A stretch of 9,664 nucleotides of DNA from Candidatus Colwellbacteria bacterium RIFCSPLOWO2_12_FULL_43_11 (GTDB lineage: Bacteria; Patescibacteriota; Minisyncoccia; UBA6257; Colwellbacteraceae). Shown in pieces: positions 1 to 6,336 of this stretch. Positions within the stretch are counted from its first letter, which is position 1. Each line of letters opens with the position of its first letter. Location of the stretch: the NCBI GenBank assembly GCA_001817805.1, contig MHJB01000002.1:1-9664 (forward strand), given 5' to 3'. Below the pieces are notes generated by a model. It worked only from the letters and a program-made list of their open reading frames with translations, did no database searches and was not told where the DNA came from. Made by a program: the position numbers and the translations under genes.

Positions 1-419
1 TAACGGTTAAGAAAGGCTTTGGTAAGTTAAAAGGTATTAAAATCCAAACACTTCCTTACCCCGGATTTCCAACGGACTTACAAGCTCCTTACGGAGTCTT
101 AGCCACTCAAAGCCGCGGAGAAAGTCTGATTTTTGACACTCTATATGAGGGCAGGTTAAGATACATCAAAGAATTGGCCAAGATGGGGGCGAAAGCTAAA
201 ATTCTGGATCCTCATCGGGCCATAATTTATGGTCGTACGCCGCTCCACGGAGCAAGTATTAAAAGTCTTGATTTAAGAGCTGGTGCCACACTGGTGATAG
301 CCGCCCTAACAGCTAAGGGTAAAAGCATTTTGAATGACGCTGAGCAGATTGACAGGGGTTACGAAAAACTGGAAGAAAGGCTCCGCTTACTGGGAGCCGA
401 TATAACTAGAACCAAATAA
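1..419 (+). CDS. murA: UDP-N-acetylglucosamine 1-carboxyvinyltransferase, C-terminal part
   Basis: This is the last 138 codons of MurA (reading frame from base 3, TAA at 417-419); the 5' part lies outside the window. MurA transfers enolpyruvate from PEP to UDP-GlcNAc in the cytoplasm, the first committed step of peptidoglycan synthesis. The visible part carries the family's C-terminal signatures. FPTDLQAP (codons from base 66) contains the Asp equivalent to E. coli D305. DLRAGATLVIAA and IDRGYEKLEERL contain the arginines equivalent to E. coli R371 and R397. The closing GADI sequence is also typical. The catalytic-loop Cys (or Asp) near residue 115 is not visible, so fosfomycin sensitivity cannot be judged. 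The stop codon is followed immediately by the start of an MreB paralog, which suggests co-transcription of precursor synthesis with a shape protein. The family call is secure. Confidence 0.95.
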   Translation, partial: TVKKGFGKLKGIKIQTLPYPGFPTDLQAPYGVLATQSRGESLIFDTLYEGRLRYIKELAKMGAKAKILDPHRAIIYGRTPLHGASIKSLDLRAGATLVIAALTAKGKSILNDAEQIDRGYEKLEERLRLLGADITRTK

Positions 420-1427
420 ATGTTAGTCAAAAAAATAGGCATAGATTTAGGCACAACGAACACCGTAGTTTTTGTCCCGGGCAGGGGCTTTATTGTGAAC
501 GAGCCGACTATCGTAGCCTTAAGCCTTCCGGACAATTCGGTTATGGCAGTTGGGGGTGAGGCCAAAGATATGATTGGCCGGACACCGGGTGACATTGCCG
601 CCTATCGTCCTCTTAAGGACGGTGTTATTGCCGACTATTACATCACGAGAGCCATGTTAAAGTATTTCATTAACTCGGCGATAGGCCGGTGGAATATATT
701 GAAACCGGACGTGGTTATATCCGTTCCTGCCGGTATTACTCCTACCGAGAGAAGAGCGGTTGTTAACGCCGCGAGGGAGTCCGGTGCTAAAAATGCCTAT
801 ATAGTTAGAGAACCGCTTTTAGCGGCATTGGGCGCCGGCATCGCCATTAATTCTTCTTCCGGCAATATGATTGTTAACATCGGCGGTGGTACATCGGAGG
901 TAGCCGTGATTTCTTTAGGCGGGATAGTTTGCTGGTCAAGCTTAAGGGTAGCCGGCAATAAATTTGACGCGGCTATCATCAATTATGTTAAGAAAAAATA
1001 TTCCGTCTCCATTGGCGAGCAAACTGCCGAAGCCATCAAAATCGGAGCGGGCTCGGCCTTGCCCATAAAGAATAAAATAGAATTTCAATTCAGAGGTCGT
1101 GATTTAATCTCCGGTTTGCCTAAAGATTTGATTATTAACTCCAACGAAGTTGCCGAGGCTCTTAATCCATATCTCATGGAGATTGCCAATTCTATTTCTT
1201 CGGTATTTAACGAAACACCTCCCGAGCTCGTGGCTGATGTTATGGAGAAGGGTGTAATTATCTCGGGCGGAAGCGCTGGCTTGAGAAATATAGACGAATT
1301 TTTTAAACGGCTCTTGGGAGTGGAAATGTACGTGGCCGAAGAGCCTATCTTGTGCGTTGCCAAGGGTACCGGTGTCATCTTGGAACACCTGGATATATAT
1401 AAACGCACTTTACTTAATAAGAACTAA
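420..1427 (+). CDS. mreB: Divergent MreB/Mbl-like actin paralog
   Basis: A 335-residue bacterial actin of the MreB family, the first of two in the window. Phosphate-1 motif GIDLGTTNTVV (Asp9) and the EP of the REP motif (Glu131) are present. The phosphate-2 motif reads NIGGGTSE, with Asn153 where MreB normally has Asp. The adenosine motif reads SGGSAGL (from residue 282), with Ser replacing the third Gly. The GLPKDL and PPELVADVMEKG blocks are typical of MreB. It lacks the short amphipathic N-terminal extension, since only four residues separate Met1 from Lys5-Ile6 of the first strand. The hydrophobic loop around Trp91, Ile93 and Leu94 may still touch the membrane. The ATG follows the murA TAA directly and has no Shine-Dalgarno. 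MreB organises sidewall peptidoglycan synthesis under the membrane. From the substitutions I infer altered or lost ATP hydrolysis and perhaps a regulatory or co-filament role. Family call secure, specific role unknown. Confidence 0.9.
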   Translation: MLVKKIGIDLGTTNTVVFVPGRGFIVNEPTIVALSLPDNSVMAVGGEAKDMIGRTPGDIAAYRPLKDGVIADYYITRAMLKYFINSAIGRWNILKPDVVISVPAGITPTERRAVVNAARESGAKNAYIVREPLLAALGAGIAINSSSGNMIVNIGGGTSEVAVISLGGIVCWSSLRVAGNKFDAAIINYVKKKYSVSIGEQTAEAIKIGAGSALPIKNKIEFQFRGRDLISGLPKDLIINSNEVAEALNPYLMEIANSISSVFNETPPELVADVMEKGVIISGGSAGLRNIDEFFKRLLGVEMYVAEEPILCVAKGTGVILEHLDIYKRTLLNKN

Positions 1428-1436
1428 GGGCTTGAT

Positions 1437-1470
1437 TGAAAAATTCGAGCACAAAGCGTAGAATTTTTCA
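1437..1470 (+). terminator. AT-rich hairpin after the MreB paralog, possible weak terminator
   Basis: A perfect 10-bp inverted repeat (TGAAAAATTC at 1437-1446, GAATTTTTCA at 1461-1470) encloses a 14-nt loop and starts 9 nt after the stop codon. The T run lies inside the 3' arm rather than after it, and only two of ten pairs are G-C, so it is a poor intrinsic terminator. It may be a 3'-end processing or stability element instead. The position supports a transcription boundary between the murA-mreB-like pair and the holB operon. Confidence 0.35.
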
Positions 1471-1482
1471 TTACCAAACCTT

Positions 1483-1588
1483 ACCGAGCACTCAAATTTA
1501 TGAAAATGTTAATTATTAAAAACCAAATCAACATAAAATCAAACCAATCTTCTTTTGATGGTCGCTTGGTTAAATTTGAGTGCTCGGT
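1483..1588. repeat. 18-bp perfect inverted repeat with arms 70 nt apart
   Basis: The arms at 1483-1500 and 1571-1588 (ACCGAGCACTCAAATTTA and its exact reverse complement) are perfect over 18 bp and enclose 70 AT-rich bases. Within the interior, AACCAA at 1542-1547 can pair with TTGGTT at 1566-1571. The core hexamer GAGCAC also occurs at 1447-1452, and GTGCTC again at 1587-1592, giving a symmetric set of two copies on each side. I see no matching target-site duplication directly outside the arms and no transposase. Possible readings are a long-range RNA hairpin, a protein-binding palindrome or the remnant of a small non-autonomous element. The repeat is certain, its role is not. Confidence 0.75.
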
Positions 1589-1643
1589 GCTCAATTCTGT
1601 AGATAAATTTTCATCGCCTGCAAACTTAAAAATTTATACATAA
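1500..1643 (+). CDS. Doubtful 47-codon ORF upstream of holB
   Basis: An open frame of 47 codons (begins MKMLIIKNQI, ends ANLKIYT) fills most of the gap and stops 5 nt before the holB ATG, spacing that would fit this operon's style. It has no Shine-Dalgarno, but neither do its neighbours. Against it, its start sits at the inner edge of the left arm of the 18-bp inverted repeat and its codons 24-30 overlap the right arm, so the DNA is better explained by the repeat. It has no recognisable domain, membrane segment or cysteine motif. An ORF of this length can arise by chance here. I list it as a candidate only. Confidence 0.18.
   Translation: MKMLIIKNQINIKSNQSSFDGRLVKFECSVLNSVDKFSSPANLKIYT
1635..1640 (+). 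promoter_or_regulatory. Possible -10 element directly upstream of holB
   Basis: TATACA at 1635-1640 resembles a sigma70 -10 hexamer and ends 8 nt before the holB ATG. If used, transcription would begin at or next to the start codon and give a nearly leaderless mRNA, which would fit the missing Shine-Dalgarno. No convincing -35 is seen at the usual spacing; TTTTCA at 1608-1613 is too far upstream (21-nt spacer). The call rests on position in the only sizeable gap and on the -10 match alone. Confidence 0.25.
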
Positions 1644-1648
1644 TTGGC

Positions 1649-2494
1649 ATGATTTACGGTTACGACAAACTGGTTAAAACTTTCAAAGGACTGGCGGCTA
1701 AAGATAATTTATCTCACGGTTATATTTTTTTTGGCGAATCCGAAATAGGTAAGGCTACTTTTGCCAGATGTTTGGCCAATTTTATGGAATTTGGAGAATT
1801 TACCGAATCGAACCATGTTCTAACGGAATGTTTAAACATTAAGCCCGATTTTAAAGAAAGTGACGGAATTATTGGCATAGACGCCATTCGGGACATAAAA
1901 CAATTCTTATACGCTTTACCCGTAAACTCCAAAAGGAGAATAGTGCTTATTCAAGATGCCGAAGCTTTAACCGCCCAAGCCGAGAACGCTATACTGAAAA
2001 TTGCCGAGGAACCACCCAAATCAGGCCTCCTTATACTTATAGTAGCTAATCCGGACTCTCTCATTCCTACGCTTCAATCCAGATTTCAAAAAATTTATTT
2101 TCCCAGGCTATCTACGGCAGCCGTTAAAAAGTTTTTATTGGATGAAATGAAAGTGAGCGTTAAGGAAGCCACTCACGCGGCCGAATTGTCTTTTGGTCGC
2201 GTTGGCAGGGCTAAAAATATCGTTTCCAGTAAGGATTCGGATGACCTTAGTAAAGAAGTGAGCAAGTTCCTGAAAAGCGGTAGTTATCAAAAAGATTTGA
2301 TTAAAAAAATGGTTGAGCCGGAGAATAAACACAAGTTAGGTACTTTCCTGAACGAAGTCGTAGCTAATCTATATCTGGATATGGATAAAAATTACCCCCT
2401 ACTCAAGGCCCTCGTGAGTAGGCTTACTTTAATGGGTCAATTTAACCTCAATAAAAGATTACAACTTGAAACAAGTTTAATATGGACTACTTAA
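1649..2494 (+). CDS. holB: DNA polymerase III clamp-loader delta' subunit
   Basis: A 281-residue AAA+ protein of the HolB/DnaX type, part of the clamp loader that opens the beta sliding clamp during replication. LSHGYIFFGESEIGKATFA (residues 21-39) is a Walker A-like loop whose usual Thr/Ser after GK is Ala36. The Walker B region is degenerate (IQDAEAL, 101-107). The AILKIAEEPP block (114-123) and TLQSRF (141-146) match the family; SRF replaces the common SRC, with the arginine finger Arg145 kept. The zinc module seen in many delta' and DnaX proteins is missing: the expected stretch (about 40-75) has only two isolated Cys. Loss of nucleotide binding is normal for delta', which favours HolB over DnaX, as does the lack of a long C-terminal tail. 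The gene overlaps frr by 13 bp. A generic delta'-like ATPase fragment is the alternative, but less likely. Confidence 0.85.
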   Translation: MIYGYDKLVKTFKGLAAKDNLSHGYIFFGESEIGKATFARCLANFMEFGEFTESNHVLTECLNIKPDFKESDGIIGIDAIRDIKQFLYALPVNSKRRIVLIQDAEALTAQAENAILKIAEEPPKSGLLILIVANPDSLIPTLQSRFQKIYFPRLSTAAVKKFLLDEMKVSVKEATHAAELSFGRVGRAKNIVSSKDSDDLSKEVSKFLKSGSYQKDLIKKMVEPENKHKLGTFLNEVVANLYLDMDKNYPLLKALVSRLTLMGQFNLNKRLQLETSLIWTT

Positions 2495-3018
2495 AGGATT
2501 TTCAAATAAAACTGGACGCACTATTCAATTCTATTAAGGAAGAGTTGGGAGTCCTACGTACTAATCGGCCCACTCCGAAACTTGTTGAAAACATATCGGT
2601 AAACTATTTGGACCAAAATATGCAGATAAGACAGCTCGGGAGTATTACGGTAGAGTTGCCCCGGGACTTGGTAATTTCACTTTGGGATAAAGGCGCCATG
2701 CCTCATGTGATTAAGGCGCTCGAGGACGCTAACTTGGGTATGGGCGTTTCAAGCTACGAAACGAGCGTCAGGGTTAAATTGCCGGAACTTACCAACGAAA
2801 GAAAGGAAGAGATTATAAAGATAATAAAGTCTACCACCGAAGAGACGAGAATTAAGATGCGTATTCAAAGAGACGAGGTTAATAAGAGAACTAATGAGGA
2901 AATCGACAAAGACCGTAAATTTAAACAGAAAGAAGAACTTCAGAAAAAAGTGGATAAATTTAACAGTTCTTTGGATGAATTGGTGTCAAATAAGATAAAA
3001 GAAATACTGAATCAATAA
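2482..3018 (+). CDS. frr: Ribosome recycling factor
   Basis: A 178-residue RRF, close to the usual 185. With EF-G it splits the post-termination ribosome. Family blocks in order are GVLRTNRPTPKLVE (23-36), the beta-domain stretch IRQLGSITVELPRDLVISLWDK (49-70), LPELTNERKEEI (100-111) and the long basic third helix (122-175) with Arg130, equivalent to E. coli Arg132 at the ribosome contact. The sequence between residues 83 and 98 is a little shorter and more divergent than in model bacteria. The start ATG lies 13 bp inside holB and gives the standard N-terminus; no Shine-Dalgarno is seen. The downstream rseP begins at the base after the stop. In many bacteria frr lies in the same cluster as rseP and proS, as here, but with uppS, cdsA and dxr in between. 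Confidence 0.96.
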   Translation: MDYLKDFQIKLDALFNSIKEELGVLRTNRPTPKLVENISVNYLDQNMQIRQLGSITVELPRDLVISLWDKGAMPHVIKALEDANLGMGVSSYETSVRVKLPELTNERKEEIIKIIKSTTEETRIKMRIQRDEVNKRTNEEIDKDRKFKQKEELQKKVDKFNSSLDELVSNKIKEILNQ

Positions 3019-4044
3019 ATGTTTACCATAATTATAGCTATAATTTTCCTTGCCATTCTCATTATAGGCCATGAATTCGGGCATTTCATTACGGCTAAAT
3101 TGTTCGGACTTAGAGTAGAGGAGTTCGGTTTTGGCTTCCCGCCCAGAATCTTTAAAAAACAATGGGGCGAAACAACCTATACCTTAAACGCGATTCCTTT
3201 CGGAGGTTTTGTTAAAATCTATGGAGAAACCGCGACTGATTCCGTTGCGACAGATAAATCAAAGAGTTTTCAATACCTTAGCGTCTGGAAGAAAATAGTG
3301 GTCATTGTTGCCGGCGCTTTCATGAATTTCATTATTGGTGTAGTTGCCATCTCAATCGTTTTTATGGTTGGGGTAGCCCCGTCCTTATTCATAGGTGGCG
3401 CCTCGGTTAATAGCCCGGCTCAAATCGCTGGGCTTGCTGCCGGCGATAAGATAGTGGACTTCAAGAATGCCAAGGATTTCTCGTCTTTTATAGAAGCCCA
3501 TAAAGGTGAGGAGATTAACCTGAATATTCTGAGAGCCGGAGAAAATTTAAATATAAAGCTTACTCCAAGAGTGAACCCGCCTGCCGGTGAAGGCCCTATC
3601 GGGGTTTCCTTAATAGACGGAGGCATTCCGAAAGAAAATGTGTTTAGTGCTATCTACGATGGCTTTAAGGCTTCTATAAATATCCTGGGCTTAATATTCG
3701 GAACTTTATTTAGCTTGGTCGCCAGTCTCTTTATCGGTAACTGGCAGGTGGCAAGCTCCGTAACCGGTCCGGTTGGTATATTTAACTTCCTGGATACCGC
3801 CGGCGGCCTTGGTTTGGTTTATTTACTACAAATTCTGGGTCTTATTTCTTTGAATTTGGCGGCTATGAATGTTATACCTTTTCCGGCCTTGGATGGCGGA
3901 CGCCTGGCTTTTATTGTCTACGAGAAGGTTTCCGGCGGCAGATTGAATCCTCATTTTGAAAATGCTGCCCATACTATTGGTTTTGTCCTACTCATACTCC
4001 TAATGCTTGCGGTCACGGTTAAGGATATAATGAATTTAGTTTAA
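3019..4044 (+). CDS. rseP: RseP/RasP-type site-2 intramembrane metalloprotease
   Basis: A 341-residue site-2 protease. The zinc motif HEFGH (His18, Glu19, His22) lies in the first membrane helix (about 3-28). The third zinc ligand is Asp292 in the ALDGGR motif near NVIPFP (284-289), within a later helix. Further membrane segments are at about 92-118, 222-239, 263-283 and 316-336. One PDZ domain spans about 120-185 (SPAQIAGLAAGDKI). This is shorter than E. coli RseP (about 450 residues, two PDZ domains) and resembles the single-PDZ forms. The enzyme cuts within transmembrane helices, classically of anti-sigma factors after a first-site cut, and clears remnant signal peptides. No anti-sigma substrate is encoded in the window, so the substrate is unknown. 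The ATG follows the frr stop directly, and proS starts 4 nt after this gene. Confidence 0.94.
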   Translation: MFTIIIAIIFLAILIIGHEFGHFITAKLFGLRVEEFGFGFPPRIFKKQWGETTYTLNAIPFGGFVKIYGETATDSVATDKSKSFQYLSVWKKIVVIVAGAFMNFIIGVVAISIVFMVGVAPSLFIGGASVNSPAQIAGLAAGDKIVDFKNAKDFSSFIEAHKGEEINLNILRAGENLNIKLTPRVNPPAGEGPIGVSLIDGGIPKENVFSAIYDGFKASINILGLIFGTLFSLVASLFIGNWQVASSVTGPVGIFNFLDTAGGLGLVYLLQILGLISLNLAAMNVIPFPALDGGRLAFIVYEKVSGGRLNPHFENAAHTIGFVLLILLMLAVTVKDIMNLV

Positions 4045-4048
4045 AACA

Positions 4049-5284
4049 ATGAAACAAAGCGAACTTTTTACCAAAACCCTAAGAGAGGCCCCAAAAGACG
4101 AAGAGGCGGTTAATGCCCAACTTCTAATTCGAGCGGGCTTTATCAACAAAACCATGGCTGGTTCATATTCTTTTCTGCCGTTGGGACTTAGAGTTTTAAA
4201 TAAAATAGAAAATGCCGTTCGTAACGAAATGAATGCGATTGGGGGGCAAGAAATACTTATGTCAATGTTACACCCCAAAGCTCTTTGGGAAACAACCGGA
4301 GGATGGAACAATATAGATGTTTTATTCAAAGTTCCAAGTCGAACGGAAAAAGAATATGCCTTGGCTCAAAGCGCGGAAGAGGCTGTGACCCCGCTTGTTT
4401 TGAAACACGCTACGACTTATAAGGATTTACCCTTGGCAGTCTATCAAATCCACTGGAAGTTTAGAGACGAGTTGAGGGCTAAGTCCGGGATTCTTAGAGG
4501 CAGGGAATTTCTGATGAAGGATATGTATAGCTTCCACGAAACCCAAGCCGATTTTGATAAATTCTATGCTAAGGCAAAAAAATCTTATCTTAAGCTTTAT
4601 AAGAGTCTGGGCCTTACCGCCAAGGCGACGGAAGCTTCCGGTGGGGCTTTTAGCCAAAAGATATCGTATGAGTTTATGGTTTTAACCGATGCCGGGGAAG
4701 ATGATATCTTCTATTGCGATAAATGTGAATTTTGCGTTAATTCAGAAATCTCCAAGCAAAATATAGGTGAGAAATGCCAAAAATGCGGTAAAGGAGTTTT
4801 GCACCGAGCCAAGGCCTCCGAGGTGGGCAATGTCTTCGATTTGAGCGATAAGTATGGCAAGGATTTCAAGCTGACTTTCTTGGATAAAAATAACGAAAGG
4901 AAACATCCTATTATGGGTTGCTATGGCGTAGGTGTTACCAGGCTCATGGGCGTTATCGTTGAGAAATATCACGACGAGAAAGGCATCATTTGGCCCGAGT
5001 CCGTGTCTCCCTTTAAGGCCCATCTTCTTCGCTTAGCCGACCCCAAGTCCAAGGCTGGTAAATTGGCCGACAAGATATATGCATATCTGCTTGCCGATAA
5101 TATTGAAGTACTTTATGATGAACGGACCGTTTCCGCCGGTCAGAAGTTTGCTGACGCGGATTTAATAGGTATCCCTTGGAGATTAGTTGTAAGCGAGAAA
5201 ACTGGGGCAAAGATAGAAGTCAAAGCCAGGAATAGTAAAAAAGTTAACTTAATGAGTTATGGGTCTCTTAGACAGATTTTATAA
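4049..5284 (+). CDS. proS: Prolyl-tRNA synthetase, short form without INS editing domain
   Basis: A 411-residue class II synthetase that charges tRNA-Pro. Motif 1 lies at about 38-53 (SFLPLGLRVLNKI), motif 2 at 139-162 (Arg139-Asp140-Glu141 to REFLMKDMYSF) and motif 3 at 290-305 (CYGVGVTRLMG). The anticodon-binding domain covers about 323-411 (YDERTVSAGQKFADADLIGIP). Typical bacterial ProRS is about 570 residues with a 180-residue INS domain between motifs 2 and 3 that deacylates Ala-tRNA-Pro. Here that place holds about 40 residues with five Cys (C223, C226, C229, C243, C246), which looks like a zinc ribbon. The usual PTHEE proline-site motif reads QSAEE (107-111). Alphaproteobacterial ProRS also lacks INS, so the enzyme should charge normally, with proofreading absent or done in trans. 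The last 26 bp overlap mreB. Confidence 0.95.
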   Translation: MKQSELFTKTLREAPKDEEAVNAQLLIRAGFINKTMAGSYSFLPLGLRVLNKIENAVRNEMNAIGGQEILMSMLHPKALWETTGGWNNIDVLFKVPSRTEKEYALAQSAEEAVTPLVLKHATTYKDLPLAVYQIHWKFRDELRAKSGILRGREFLMKDMYSFHETQADFDKFYAKAKKSYLKLYKSLGLTAKATEASGGAFSQKISYEFMVLTDAGEDDIFYCDKCEFCVNSEISKQNIGEKCQKCGKGVLHRAKASEVGNVFDLSDKYGKDFKLTFLDKNNERKHPIMGCYGVGVTRLMGVIVEKYHDEKGIIWPESVSPFKAHLLRLADPKSKAGKLADKIYAYLLADNIEVLYDERTVSAGQKFADADLIGIPWRLVVSEKTGAKIEVKARNSKKVNLMSYGSLRQIL

Positions 5285-6305
5285 AAACGTTGGCATAGAT
5301 TTAGGTACGGCTAATTCTTTGGTCTACCTTCCCGGCAAGGGCATCGTGGTTAATGAACCCACTTTAGTTGCGGTTAACGTGCGCACGAACCAGATATTGG
5401 CTATAGGGCACGATGCTAAAAAGATGCTGGATCGCACTCCCTCCCACATCAGTCTTATTAAACCTCTTATGGCGGGCGTAATTTCCGACTTTGAAACCAC
5501 CGAAGAAATCCTGAAATATTTCCTAAACAAAGCCAGTGAGGGCAGTTTAATTTCGAGGTACCGGTTGGCGGCAATAAGTGTTCCCACAAACCTTACGGAA
5601 GTGGAAAGAAAATCGGTTGAAGACGCCGTTGTCTCGGCTGGCGTTTCTAAGGTGCTTCTCGTGGAAGAGCCTATTGCCGCTGCCGTTGGTGCCCGGCTTC
5701 CGGTAGAGGAAGCCACGGCTAATATGGTGATTGATATAGGCGGCGGCACTTCCGAAATAGCTATTATTTCCGTTGGCGGTACGGTTATATCCAAAAGCCT
5801 TAAAGTCGCCGGGCAGAGATTTAATGACGACATCGTAAGGTTTGTTAGAGAAGAGTTTAAGCTTTTAATTGGCGAGCCCACCGCTGAAGAGCTTAAGATT
5901 ACTATCGGTTCGGCTGTGGCACTGGACGAAAAGATGGAAATGCTGGCAAGGGGTAGGGATATGGTAACCGGGTTGCCTAAAGAAGTTACCGTGAGAGGCA
6001 CCCAAATTAGAGCCGCCATAAACAGGTCTTTGAAAGCTTTAGCCGATGAAATTAAAATCGTTATTGAAGAATCTCCGCCTGAGCTCGTGGGAGATATCCT
6101 GAATCGTGGCATACACCTCTCCGGTGGCGGTAGTATGCTTAAGGGCTTGGATAAATACATCGAAAAAGAAATTACCGTAAAAACATCAGTGGTGGATGAC
6201 CCTTTGACCTGCGTAGTGAGAGGGCTGGGCATTATTATAGAAAACTTGCCTAAATACGCCCCCATTCTATCTAACCAGCAAAAGCCTAAGTCGGTAAACA
6301 TATGA
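5259..6305 (+). CDS. mreB: Rod shape-determining actin MreB (canonical copy)
   Basis: A 348-residue MreB with intact ATPase motifs: phosphate 1 GIDLGTANSLVY (Asp14), EEPIAAAVG (Glu136, Glu137), phosphate 2 DIGGGTSE (Asp159) and the adenosine motif SGGGSML (from residue 288). The N-terminus MGLLDRFYKN is a likely amphipathic membrane-binding segment. The hydrophobic loop near Leu97-Ile98 is a second membrane contact. It forms membrane-bound antiparallel filaments that guide the elongation machinery encoded just downstream. The ATG lies 26 bp inside proS and is preferred because it yields this standard N-terminus; no Shine-Dalgarno is seen, so translation may be coupled to proS. TGA is the stop. 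Reading through it would add 12 sense codons up to TAA at 6342-6344, but nothing suggests recoding. A 975-bp open frame on the opposite strand is a shadow of this gene. Confidence 0.97.
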   Translation: MGLLDRFYKNVGIDLGTANSLVYLPGKGIVVNEPTLVAVNVRTNQILAIGHDAKKMLDRTPSHISLIKPLMAGVISDFETTEEILKYFLNKASEGSLISRYRLAAISVPTNLTEVERKSVEDAVVSAGVSKVLLVEEPIAAAVGARLPVEEATANMVIDIGGGTSEIAIISVGGTVISKSLKVAGQRFNDDIVRFVREEFKLLIGEPTAEELKITIGSAVALDEKMEMLARGRDMVTGLPKEVTVRGTQIRAAINRSLKALADEIKIVIEESPPELVGDILNRGIHLSGGGSMLKGLDKYIEKEITVKTSVVDDPLTCVVRGLGIIIENLPKYAPILSNQQKPKSVNI

Positions 6306-6336
6306 TATGACCCATTCGACAGAGCTCAGGGTCATA
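6306..6336. repeat. Palindromic hairpin element between mreB and mreC
   Basis: An 8-bp perfect inverted repeat (TATGACCC at 6306-6313, GGGTCATA at 6329-6336) encloses 15 nt (ATTCGACAGAGCTCA). It fills most of the 48-bp gap, starting at the base after the mreB stop. The inner sequence resembles the short CCCTTCGACAAGCTCAGGG-type palindromes that recur between genes in many environmental bacteria; I recall that family from general knowledge and cannot verify membership. No T run follows, so it is not a standard terminator. It may stabilise the mreB 3' end or tune mreC expression. ATACT at 6334-6338 can also pair with AGTAT at 6351-6355 over the mreC start, in competition with the main stem. Confidence 0.7.

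Noticed and set aside
1085..1408. Two minus-strand open frames opposite the MreB paralog
   Set aside because: They overlap each other in different frames and lie wholly within a well-supported gene, so they are shadows.
1483..1588. Integron attC site
   Set aside because: The arms lack the RYYYAAC/GTTRRRY core sites, there is no integrase, and the neighbours are housekeeping genes.
1598..1606. DnaA-box-like sequence TTATCTACA on the minus strand
   Set aside because: It has one mismatch to TTATCCACA, stands alone, and there is no dnaA/dnaN or AT-rich unwinding region nearby, so there is no support for an origin.
5324..6301. Long open frame (325 codons) on the minus strand opposite mreB
   Set aside because: It mirrors mreB codons, has a Ser/Thr/Pro/Ile-rich composition typical of antisense shadows, and shows no domain. 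mreB is unambiguous.
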